Source of the DNA: an uncultured Lachnospiraceae bacterium
Lineage (GTDB): Bacteria; Bacillota; Clostridia; Lachnospirales; Lachnospiraceae
NCBI GenBank assembly: GCA_947178145.1
Contig: CAMWXE010000026.1
Coordinates: 1-59,563, forward strand
Length of the DNA: 59,563 nucleotides
Reading direction: 5' to 3'
Part shown: in pieces, positions 16,397 to 24,195 of the stretch
How positions within the stretch are numbered: position 1 is the first letter of the stretch
How the letters are laid out: every line of letters starts with the position of its first letter
Notes under the pieces: generated by a model
What the model was told of the DNA's origin: nothing
Database searches by the model: none
Seen by the model: the letters and a program-made list of their open reading frames with translations, nothing else
Position numbers and translations under genes: made by a program

Positions 16397-16753
16397 ATGA
16401 AAGGATCTATGAATACCCACATGGGTAATATCTATATCGATCCTGAGGTTATTGCCCAGTATGCGGGAAGTGTAGCAGTCGAATGCTTTGGTATCGTCGG
16501 AATGGCCTCAGTAAACGTGAAGGATGGTTTGGTGAAGCTGCTTATGAAGGAAAGCATCACACATGGAATATCGGTCAATATTGTGAACAATAAATTGATA
16601 CTTCACTTTCACGTTATTGTGGCGTACGGAGTGAGCATTATAACAGTATGCGACAATTTGATTAACAATGTAAAATACAAAGTTGAAAATTTCACAGGTC
16701 TCGAAATCGAAACAATCAACATCTATGTTGAAGGCGTTCGAGTGATTGATTAA
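16397..16753 (+). CDS. Asp23/Gls24 family protein (YloU-like)
   Basis: This 118-residue member of the Asp23/Gls24 family (IYIDPEVIAQYAG, then ECFGIVGMA, VAYGVSI and NIYVEGVRVID) is soluble, with no membrane segment. Family members are linked to cell-envelope stress. The yloU homologue is consistently placed before fakA/yloV, and a link to fatty-acid or envelope metabolism is inferred from that. AAGGAGG precedes the ATG, and fakA begins 14 bases after its stop. Confidence 0.88.
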   Translation: MKGSMNTHMGNIYIDPEVIAQYAGSVAVECFGIVGMASVNVKDGLVKLLMKESITHGISVNIVNNKLILHFHVIVAYGVSIITVCDNLINNVKYKVENFTGLEIETINIYVEGVRVID

Positions 16754-16767
16754 GGAGGATTTCTGAA

Positions 16768-18492
16768 GTGGGATTAAATGTAATCGATGCGAAAATGCTT
16801 TCAAAAATGTTTCTCGCCGGAGCAAAGAATTTGGAGCATAAAAAAGAATGGATCAACGAACTGAACGTTTTTCCTGTTCCGGATGGTGATACTGGCACGA
16901 ACATGTCTATGACGATTCTGTCTGCTGCCAGGGAAGTGGCTGCGATAGCGGAGCCTGATATGGTCTCTCTTGCAAAAGCGATCTCTTCGGGTTCTCTGAG
17001 AGGTGCAAGAGGAAATTCTGGAGTCATATTGTCGCAGCTCTTTCGAGGATTTACAAAAGTCATCAAAGAGTATGATGAGATCAATGTTGCAATTCTCGCC
17101 TCTGCCTGCGACAAGGCTGTGGAAACTGCATACAAGGCTGTCATGAAACCAAAAGAAGGTACCATTCTTACGGTTGCGAAAGGCGCCGCCAAAAGGGCAA
17201 ATGATCTTGCCATGGCAGGAGAGAAGGACTTAGAAGTATTTATCAGCGAAGTGATCAAGGAAGCGGATGCTGTTCTTGCGCAGACCCCGGAAATGCTCCC
17301 TGTGTTAAAGCAAGCGGGAGTGGTTGATTCAGGCGGACAGGGACTTGTAGAAGTACTCAAAGGAGCTTATGACGCGTTTCTTGGCAAGGAGCTTGATCTT
17401 TCTTTTGCGACAGCGCAACCCCAACAGACAGGTACTTCCAAAGAAAAGGGAACGATGACGCCTGGCATTGAAGCGCAGGCGAACGCCGAGATTAAATTTT
17501 GCTATTGCACACAGTTTTTGATCATGCTCAATAAACCCTTTAATATCAAGCAGGAGATGGACTTCAAGGAGTATCTTTCGTCGATCGGCGATTCCATCGT
17601 AGTAGTGGCAGATGACGAGATTGTAAAGGTCCATGTGCACACCAATGACCCGGGGCTTGCGATGCAGAAGGCTCTGCGGTATGGCTCGCTCACTACGATT
17701 ATTATAGAGAATATGCGCCTCGAACGCGACGAGAAAGTTTCTGACATGATGGAAAAACAGATGCAGAGTACGGAGCTTCCCGATAGAACGACACCGGATT
17801 CAGACAACAGTGAAGCCGTTTCATCGGAACATAAAAATACCGGATTTATTGCTGTTTCCATTGGTGAAGGCATGAATGAGATCTTCCGTTCCCTCGGCGT
17901 CGACTATATTATCGAAGGCGGTCAGACGATGAACCCGAGCACGGAAGATATGCTCAATGCCATTGAGAAGATCAACGCGGATAATATTTTTATTTTTCCG
18001 AATAATAAAAACATTATCCTTGCTGCAAATCAGGCAAAGCAGCTGACAACAGACAAAAACATTATTGTAATCCCGACGAAAACTGTTCCACAGGGCATTA
18101 CAGCAATCATCAATTATGTTCCGGATATTTCAATTGCAGAAAATGAAGCTGTAATGTCAGAGGAGGTACGGCATGTTGCAACGGGACAGGTGACATATGC
18201 TGTCAGGGATACAATGATTGACAACAAAGAAATCCACCAGGGCGACTATATGGGAATCGGTGATCAGGGAATCCTGGCGGTGGGAACAGACTTGCATACT
18301 GTTGCGTTCAACATGGTCAGGGAGATGATGTCAGATGAGTACGAACTAATTAGTATTTATTATGGTGATATCATCAAGGAAGAGCAGGCACAGAAGTTGG
18401 CAGACTTAATTCAGGCAGAGTTTGGCAGCTGTGATGTGGAACTCCAATTTGGCGGACAGCCCATTTATTCCTATATTATTTCAGCGGAATAA
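16768..18492 (+). CDS. fakA: Fatty acid kinase catalytic subunit (DAK2/YloV family)
   Basis: FakA transfers phosphate from ATP to fatty acids held by FakB, producing acyl-phosphate for phospholipid synthesis. The 574 residues show the N-terminal DAK2 (DhaL-like) kinase domain with NVFPVPDGDTGTNMSMT (metal-binding aspartates), GARGNSGVILSQLF and VVDSGGQG. The middle and C-terminal FakA domains follow, with KVHVHTNDPG and the IVEGGQTMNPST-like loop (IIEGGQTMNPS) that resembles DegV proteins. GTG is the start, 6 bases after AAGGAGG. A FakB-type DegV gene is found at 20831, after recG. The assignment is strong. Confidence 0.9.
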   Translation: MGLNVIDAKMLSKMFLAGAKNLEHKKEWINELNVFPVPDGDTGTNMSMTILSAAREVAAIAEPDMVSLAKAISSGSLRGARGNSGVILSQLFRGFTKVIKEYDEINVAILASACDKAVETAYKAVMKPKEGTILTVAKGAAKRANDLAMAGEKDLEVFISEVIKEADAVLAQTPEMLPVLKQAGVVDSGGQGLVEVLKGAYDAFLGKELDLSFATAQPQQTGTSKEKGTMTPGIEAQANAEIKFCYCTQFLIMLNKPFNIKQEMDFKEYLSSIGDSIVVVADDEIVKVHVHTNDPGLAMQKALRYGSLTTIIIENMRLERDEKVSDMMEKQMQSTELPDRTTPDSDNSEAVSSEHKNTGFIAVSIGEGMNEIFRSLGVDYIIEGGQTMNPSTEDMLNAIEKINADNIFIFPNNKNIILAANQAKQLTTDKNIIVIPTKTVPQGITAIINYVPDISIAENEAVMSEEVRHVATGQVTYAVRDTMIDNKEIHQGDYMGIGDQGILAVGTDLHTVAFNMVREMMSDEYELISIYYGDIIKEEQAQKLADLIQAEFGSCDVELQFGGQPIYSYIISAE

Positions 18493-18497
18493 CAATA

Positions 18498-20588
18498 ATG
18501 TATATGAATGATCCAATTACAACACTGAAAGGCATTGGGGAGAAAACGGCAGCTTTGTATCACAAGCTGAATATTTTCACGATCGATGACCTTATAAAGC
18601 ACTATCCCAGGGATTATGAAGAATGGCGTGACATTGTAAAAATAGGGGAGTTGAGGGCGAATCAGGTGCATGCAGTCCATGCCTTTGTCATCAGCGCTCC
18701 CCAGACGGTACATATAAGGAAAAATATGACGATTACCACGTTGCGTGTCAAAGATGACAGTGGCGCCTGCGATATCACATATTTTAATATGCCTTATATC
18801 AGAAATACCATTCAAACCGGGAAAAAGTATATTTTTCGCGGGCGTGTGATATTAAAGAATAATCGTATCACAATCGATCAGCCCAAAATAGTAAGTCCGC
18901 ACGAGTTTGCGCAGAACGTGAACAGACTTGCTCCAATTTATCCGACGACAAAGGGACTTACAATCGCCGCAATCACGAAAGCAATTCATCTGGCAATTGA
19001 TGCGCTGGACCTCGGTGAGGACTATTTACCAGCGTCTCTGCGCAGGAAATATGGCTTACCTGATTTAAAATCCGCTATGACCGGAATCCATTTTCCAGAA
19101 AACCGTGAGCAGATGCTGATAGCCAGAAAACGTATTGTCTTTGAAGAATTTTTGTTTTTTATCGTGTCTGTGATGTTTTTAAAGGATATGACAGCGCAGG
19201 AAATCAATGATGCTCCAATGATGAAAATCGATGCCTGCCAGGATTTTATAAATCATTTGCCATATGAATTGACGGGGGCACAGAGAAAGGTCTGGACACA
19301 AATTGAGGATGATCTGTGTTCTACACACCTCATGAACCGTCTTGTCCAGGGGGATGTCGGTTCCGGCAAGACGATTGTGGCAATTCTTGCGATGTTTATG
19401 TGTGTGATGAATCATCACCAGGCAGCATTCATGGCACCGACAGAAGTGCTTGCAAAGCAGCATTATGAGTCGATTCTGGAATTGGTAGAGAATGATAAGC
19501 TGCCTTTTAAACCTGTTCTGCTAACGGGTTCTCTGACAGCGAGAGAGAAGCGCAGGGCTAAGGAGAGCATTGTTCTTGGCACCTGTAATGTCGTGATAGG
19601 AACCCAGGCATTGCTGCAGGAGGATGTCGATTTTTACGATCTGCGCCTTGTCATCACAGACGAGCAGCATCGTTTTGGTGTAAAACAGCGCGAAGCATTT
19701 GCGCAGAAGGGAATACAGCCGCACATTCTTGTCATGAGCGCGACGCCCATTCCGCGAACACTTGCCCTTATTTTATATGGTGATTTAGACATATCGGTGA
19801 TGGACGAGCTGCCGGCCAATAGGCTTCCTGTCAAAAATTGCGTAGTCAATACAGATTATCGCAGAAAGGCGTATGAATTTATTGCAAAGGAAGTGGCAAA
19901 CGGCAGACAGGCCTATGTGATCTGCCCTATGGTAGAGGCAAATGACGAGATAATGGGAGACCAGCCCATTCTTGAAAACGTGATAGAGTACACAGAGAAA
20001 CTCAAAAAGGCACTGCCTGATACGGTGCGTGTAGAATATCTCCACGGACAGATGAATCCAAAAGCGAAAAATTATGTCATGGAAGAGTACGCTGCTCATC
20101 ATATCGATGTACTGGTGTCCACCACAGTGATTGAGGTTGGCATCAATGTGCCCAATGCCACCGTGATGATGGTGGAGAATGCAGAGCGGTTTGGACTGGC
20201 ACAGCTCCATCAGCTCAGGGGCCGCGTGGGCCGTGGCAAGGACCAGTCTTATTGTATCTTTATCACGACATCGAGTCAGAATGATACGATGGAGCGCCTG
20301 CAGGTATTAAATAAATCAAACGACGGCTTTTTTATTTCATCGGAGGATATGCGGCTGCGCGGGCCGGGCGATCTGTTTGGCATCAGGCAGAGTGGTCAGT
20401 TTCAATTCCAGTTGGGGGACATTTATCAGGATGCAGCAATCTTGCAGGAGGCGCAGAGCTGTGCGGGAACGCTGTACGATGCATATATTCATAATGGAGT
20501 ATCAGCAGATGATAGCAATGAATATCATGCATTTTGGAAACATTATGAAGAGAATGTTGCCTCAAAGGTTGACTTTATAAACATCTGA
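18498..20588 (+). CDS. recG: ATP-dependent DNA helicase RecG
   Basis: RecG remodels stalled replication forks and branched DNA. The 696 residues have the N-terminal wedge/OB domain (LKGIGEKTAALY, HYPRDYE). Then come superfamily 2 helicase motifs: Walker A GDVGSGKT, TEVLAKQH, DEQHRFGVKQR (DExH type), MSATPIPRTLA, VSTTVIEVGINVPNA and QLRGRVGRG. Length and motifs are complete. It begins 6 bases after fakA, and the fakA-recG order is common in Firmicutes. Confidence 0.96.
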   Translation: MYMNDPITTLKGIGEKTAALYHKLNIFTIDDLIKHYPRDYEEWRDIVKIGELRANQVHAVHAFVISAPQTVHIRKNMTITTLRVKDDSGACDITYFNMPYIRNTIQTGKKYIFRGRVILKNNRITIDQPKIVSPHEFAQNVNRLAPIYPTTKGLTIAAITKAIHLAIDALDLGEDYLPASLRRKYGLPDLKSAMTGIHFPENREQMLIARKRIVFEEFLFFIVSVMFLKDMTAQEINDAPMMKIDACQDFINHLPYELTGAQRKVWTQIEDDLCSTHLMNRLVQGDVGSGKTIVAILAMFMCVMNHHQAAFMAPTEVLAKQHYESILELVENDKLPFKPVLLTGSLTAREKRRAKESIVLGTCNVVIGTQALLQEDVDFYDLRLVITDEQHRFGVKQREAFAQKGIQPHILVMSATPIPRTLALILYGDLDISVMDELPANRLPVKNCVVNTDYRRKAYEFIAKEVANGRQAYVICPMVEANDEIMGDQPILENVIEYTEKLKKALPDTVRVEYLHGQMNPKAKNYVMEEYAAHHIDVLVSTTVIEVGINVPNATVMMVENAERFGLAQLHQLRGRVGRGKDQSYCIFITTSSQNDTMERLQVLNKSNDGFFISSEDMRLRGPGDLFGIRQSGQFQFQLGDIYQDAAILQEAQSCAGTLYDAYIHNGVSADDSNEYHAFWKHYEENVASKVDFINI

Positions 20589-20602
20589 CAGTATGATATA
20601 AT

Positions 20603-20727
20603 ATGATTAAAGCGTCAAAAGGGGTAATCAAGGAAAATGACCACAATATATAGAATATGTACCTCTGTCCAAATCACTATATATTGTACCATTCTTTTGA
20701 AAAATACCCTTTTGACGGGCTAATCAT
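20603..20727 (+). mobile_element. 125-bp miniature inverted-repeat element, copy 1
   Basis: The element begins ATGATTA and ends TAATCAT. The ends continue as imperfect inverted repeats: GTCAAAAGGGG on the left, CCCTTTTGAC on the right. Inner arms with AATATATAG and CTATATATT allow the whole 125 bases to fold into one long hairpin. AAT stands on both sides, consistent with a 3-bp target duplication. A second copy at 59359-59483 differs at one base. There is no coding capacity, so movement would need a transposase from elsewhere. Confidence 0.85.
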
Positions 20728-20774
20728 AATATTATAAACTGCCACATATTTTGTTAAGTGGTTTATATACGCGC

Positions 20775-20791
20775 CAGAATCCAGGATTCTG
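20775..20791. promoter_or_regulatory. Palindrome upstream of the DegV gene
   Basis: CAGAATCC-A-GGATTCTG is a perfect 8-bp inverted repeat with one central base, 40 bases before the start codon. It is a candidate operator; I cannot name a regulator. Confidence 0.35.
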
Positions 20792-20830
20792 CGTGCATAA
20801 TTATTGATAGCAGCAGGGAGAGAGAATGAT

Positions 20831-21700
20831 ATGTCGAAAATAGCAATCGTTACGGACAGTAACAGCGGTATTACACAAAATCAGGCAAAAGAGCTTGGCA
20901 TTCAAGTACTGCCGATGCCTTTTATGATTGATGGTGAAACCTTTTATGAGGAAATCACGCTCAGTCAGGAGGAATTTTATCAAAGACTGGCTCAGAATGC
21001 GGATATTTCCACTTCACAGCCATCGCCGGAATCTATTACACAGCTTTGGGATGACCTTCTGAAAGAAAACGACGAGATTGTTCATATCCCGATGTCCAGC
21101 GGCTTGAGCGGTTCCTGTCAGACCGCTATGATGCTGGCGCAGGATTATGATGGAAAGGTACATGTGGTAAATAACCAACGTATCTCTGTCACGCAGAAGC
21201 AGTCGGCTTTCGATGCCATGGCGCTTGCAAAAGAGGGAAAGAGCGGCAGTGAAATCAAGGATATCCTGGAGGCGGACAAGTTCAATTCCAGTATCTATAT
21301 CATGATTGACACGTTATATTACCTGAAAAAGGGCGGACGCATCACACCGGCAGCGGCAGCACTGGGCACACTGCTTCGCTTAAAGCCTGTTCTCCAGATT
21401 CAGGGTGAGAAGTTAGATGCCTTTGCGAAGGCAAGGACTGTGACACAGGCAAAATCAATCATGATTAATGCGGTTAAGAATGATATTGAAAAGCGTTTTG
21501 GCGGTATTTCGCCGGACAACCAGATTTATCTGGCGCTGGCACATACGCAGAACGAGGAGGCAGTACAAGTGTTCAAGGAGGAAGTGCAGGCACAGTTTCC
21601 AGATTATCCAATTGTTTCAGTTGATCCACTGTCTTTGAGCGTATCCTGCCATATCGGTCCCGGATCACTGGCAGTGACATGCTGCAAGAAATTGAGATAG
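20831..21700 (+). CDS. DegV family fatty-acid-binding protein (FakB type)
   Basis: DegV proteins bind a fatty acid and present it to FakA for phosphorylation. The 289 residues show the typical N-terminus KIAIVTDSNSGI, the MSSGLSGSCQTAMMLA loop contacting the carboxylate, DTLYYLKKGGRI and the C-terminal IGPGSLAV. Start ATG 20831 is the family start; the in-frame ATG at 20804 would add nine unrelated residues. The gene lies 240 bases after recG, behind the 125-bp element, and only two genes from fakA. Chain-length or saturation preference cannot be told. Confidence 0.88.
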   Translation: MSKIAIVTDSNSGITQNQAKELGIQVLPMPFMIDGETFYEEITLSQEEFYQRLAQNADISTSQPSPESITQLWDDLLKENDEIVHIPMSSGLSGSCQTAMMLAQDYDGKVHVVNNQRISVTQKQSAFDAMALAKEGKSGSEIKDILEADKFNSSIYIMIDTLYYLKKGGRITPAAAALGTLLRLKPVLQIQGEKLDAFAKARTVTQAKSIMINAVKNDIEKRFGGISPDNQIYLALAHTQNEEAVQVFKEEVQAQFPDYPIVSVDPLSLSVSCHIGPGSLAVTCCKKLR

Positions 21701-21710
21701 GATTTTCACA

Positions 21711-21739
21711 AAAAAAGCAGGCCAACAGCCTGCTTTTTT
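21711..21739. terminator. Bidirectional terminator between degV and the exported-protein gene
   Basis: A6 is followed by GCAGGC-CAACA-GCCTGC and then T6. The symmetry allows it to end the two convergent transcripts. Confidence 0.9.
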
Positions 21740-21749
21740 CTAAAGTTCC

Positions 21750-22841
21750 TTATTCTGTTGTAGTCGTCTGTACGTTTACAATATCATACTCTGGTTCTGT
21801 CCATGTCCCGCGCCAGATATTCATCCTGCGGCCTTCCAGATAAAGTTCATTGTCCTGAACTGTCAGGATTCCGTCAGTGTACAGGTTGTCAAAATGATAG
21901 TATGCAGGTCTGTTGAAATGCTGTATTCTATATATATTATCCACCGCATTGCAGCCATCTATCATATATCGCCAGACACCTTTATAAATTGGATCTTCGA
22001 CCCAGCCTTGCAGTGAGGAGTCAAAACCTTTGAAACCAAAGCGGGCTCTAAGATCAGCCGCATGTATGGTGCTTTCTCTGTCCTTGACTGCCTGGTCGAC
22101 CTCCAGAGCTTTGATCTCCGTATCAGGTGCATCTACCTGATAGATAAACCATAAGTACGCATAACTGTCGACGCCGTCCGTCTCACTGTACATTGGGAGG
22201 CTAATCAGCTCATTTGTGTTATTTTCCACAAGATATGGATTGTACGACTGTTCAACCATCGGCAGAAAGCCTTCTTTGTAAATTTTCATACTATATGTCC
22301 AGTCATCAGCGGTCGTATTGGCAAAGCGCATTTCATATTGAACCCGCTCAGCTGACATATTTGGCCAGCGGCTGCGTATAGATGCCTCAGACTCATAGGT
22401 TGCCACGAGATTTTTGGGCACCATGCTGACTTTATCACCGGCTTTTGCACGCACACAAATATCGCCGGCAGAAGCGGCAATCTCATCCTCGATTCCGATG
22501 GCAACATAACCATCAAACGGCATGATGATATAGGCATCTTCCTTTACCACCTGGCAGGAGACTGTCTTTACGTCATCCGGAATGCCTCCTCCATTTTTGG
22601 CCATAGGCCAGCTGGATCCGGGAAGCATATGGTCGATGATATATTGTCCATTCACAGATAATACATCGGAACCGTCGCCGTTTTTCATTTCAACGGTCGT
22701 ATCATCACTCCAGTCAAACGTATAATTGCCCAGCCATCCTCTCCAGTGAAACGGCTTTTGTGGAGAAGCATGAACAATACTGTTCATGCTCCCGGCCAGA
22801 ATGACAGCCGACAATGCAAGGCTCAAAATTCTTTTTTTCAA
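21750..22841 (-). CDS. Exported protein of unknown function
   Basis: The 363-residue protein starts with a clear signal peptide (MKKRILSLALSAVILAGS, cleavage probably after VHA near residue 25). No lipobox Cys is seen. The mature part is rich in Trp, Tyr and Asp, with no repeat or domain that I recognise; it looks like a beta-rich extracellular domain. The start must be TTG at 22841 because an in-frame stop lies just upstream. AAAGGA is 12-13 bases before it, slightly far. The gene ends at the shared terminator, so it is convergent with degV and follows pta in the same direction. Confidence 0.7.
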   Translation of the reverse strand: MKKRILSLALSAVILAGSMNSIVHASPQKPFHWRGWLGNYTFDWSDDTTVEMKNGDGSDVLSVNGQYIIDHMLPGSSWPMAKNGGGIPDDVKTVSCQVVKEDAYIIMPFDGYVAIGIEDEIAASAGDICVRAKAGDKVSMVPKNLVATYESEASIRSRWPNMSAERVQYEMRFANTTADDWTYSMKIYKEGFLPMVEQSYNPYLVENNTNELISLPMYSETDGVDSYAYLWFIYQVDAPDTEIKALEVDQAVKDRESTIHAADLRARFGFKGFDSSLQGWVEDPIYKGVWRYMIDGCNAVDNIYRIQHFNRPAYYHFDNLYTDGILTVQDNELYLEGRRMNIWRGTWTEPEYDIVNVQTTTTE

Positions 22842-22894
22842 TTTTAGTGCACGTCCTTTCTTAAATCTGACTCGTTAACCAGCAGGCAAAATAG

Positions 22895-23878
22895 TTATAC
22901 AAGTGCTGCGGTAATAATCGCCATAGAATATACCTCAATCGCGTTGCATCCGCGGGAAAGGTCATTGACTGGAGCGTTCAATCCGAGAAGGATAGGTCCA
23001 TACGCTTCGAAATTACCCATTCTCTGCGCAATCTTATAACCCATATTTCCAGAGCTGAGATCTGGGAAGATAAAGGTGTTGGCGTGGCCGGCAACCTCAG
23101 ACTTCGGACATTTTGTACGGGCTACACGCGGAGATACGGCAGCGTCGAACTGCAATTCTCCTTCAATCGGGGTGTTTGGAAACTTTGCTTTTGCTTTAAT
23201 TGCTGCATTTCTCATTTTTTCCACATCAGGTCCCTTGCCTGATCCAAGCGTAGAGTAGCTTAAGAATGCGACCTTGGGGTCAACACCAAAGATTTTCGCA
23301 CACTCAACAGTCTCTCCGCAAATCTCTACAAGCTCATCCTCTGTGGGATTAATGTTGATCGCACAGTCACTCATGGCAAGAACCTCATTTTCACCTGTAG
23401 CACCAGGACGGACAAGAATGAAGCAGGAAGACACGATGTTGTTGCCCGGTTTTGTCTTGATGATCTGGAGAGCTGGGCGCACGGTGTCAGCTGTAGAATA
23501 GGTTGCACCACCAAGAAGAGAATCTGCAACCCCCATTTCTACAAGCATGGTGCCAAAGTAGTTTGGCTGCGCTAAAATTTTCCTTGCATCCTCAGGAGTA
23601 ACCCCTTTGCCCTTTCGAAGTTCACAAAAACGCTCCACCATCTCGTCGAAACGATCATAGTTGTTGCTGTCAATAATCTGTGCACCGCGAATATTGTATC
23701 CGGCTTCTTCCGCAGCATTTAATACATCCTCCTCATTGCCGACAAGAATCGGATGCAGGAAACTGCTTGCCAGAAGACGGGAAGCAGCCTCAAGGATACG
23801 AGGATCCGTTCCTTCAGTGAAGACGATAGTCTTCGGGTTCTTTTTCAGTTGAGCGATCATTGTACCAAATCCATACAT
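22895..23878 (-). CDS. pta: Phosphate acetyltransferase
   Basis: Pta interconverts acetyl-CoA and acetyl phosphate, the first half of acetate formation with ATP yield. The 327 residues cover the catalytic PTA_PTB domain without the long N-terminal extension of E. coli Pta. Typical motifs are IVFTEGTDPRILEAA, ATYSTADTVRPALQII, the SYSTLGSGKGPDVEKM segment, and GHANTFIFPDLSSGN near the C-terminus. Start ATG at 23878 follows AAGGAAGG; the upstream in-frame extension is unsupported. Acetate kinase, often adjacent, is absent here. Confidence 0.93.
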   Translation of the reverse strand: MYGFGTMIAQLKKNPKTIVFTEGTDPRILEAASRLLASSFLHPILVGNEEDVLNAAEEAGYNIRGAQIIDSNNYDRFDEMVERFCELRKGKGVTPEDARKILAQPNYFGTMLVEMGVADSLLGGATYSTADTVRPALQIIKTKPGNNIVSSCFILVRPGATGENEVLAMSDCAININPTEDELVEICGETVECAKIFGVDPKVAFLSYSTLGSGKGPDVEKMRNAAIKAKAKFPNTPIEGELQFDAAVSPRVARTKCPKSEVAGHANTFIFPDLSSGNMGYKIAQRMGNFEAYGPILLGLNAPVNDLSRGCNAIEVYSMAIITAALV

Positions 23879-24087
23879 AGTTAAAATCCTTCCTTTTCTT
23901 TTTGATTTTTTTGACATTTTTTAAGAATTCTGCAGCCTGTTTATGAAAGCGTTTACATCATGATGTTTAAAGGGCTCGCGTATGTTCTAATTATTATTGT
24001 ATACAAATTTTTTTCATTTGCAATGCTTGTATTGAAATTAGTGCAGAGAAAAATATTTTTTATTAAAATATCACAAAAATATATGTT

Positions 24088-24101
24088 CGAAAATATGTTC
24101 A
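24088..24101 (+). promoter_or_regulatory. LexA-box-like site upstream of parE
   Basis: CGAAAATATGTTCA fits CGAACRNRYGTTYG at 12 of 14 positions, including all four central ones. It ends 6 bases before the -35 box. parEC are, as I recall, LexA targets in Bacillus subtilis, which supports the call. Confidence 0.5.
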
Positions 24102-24107
24102 AAAGTA

Positions 24108-24136
24108 TTTGCAATGTTGAAAAAATGTGTTATACT
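24108..24136 (+). promoter_or_regulatory. Promoter of parE-parC
   Basis: TTTGCA 24108-24113 and TATACT 24131-24136 are 17 bases apart, about 60 bases before the parE start. Confidence 0.55.
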
Positions 24137-24195
24137 CTAAAAGTCGAATTTTACAAAGAAAGAATATTAATAGAAAAGAAAGGCATGGTTGCTCA

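Larger units (their letters stand above)
23879..24195. other. Divergent control region between pta and parE
   Basis: This 317-base AT-rich gap holds the pta ribosome binding site on the reverse strand, a LexA-like site (24088-24101) and the parE promoter (24108-24136). A forward reading frame from 23960 covers part of the gap but lacks a ribosome binding site and looks like chance. Confidence 0.6.

Noticed and set aside
16155..16400. An 81-codon forward frame upstream of asp23
   Set aside because: It overlaps the rpmB start and promoter on the other strand, and has no start signal or recognisable sequence.
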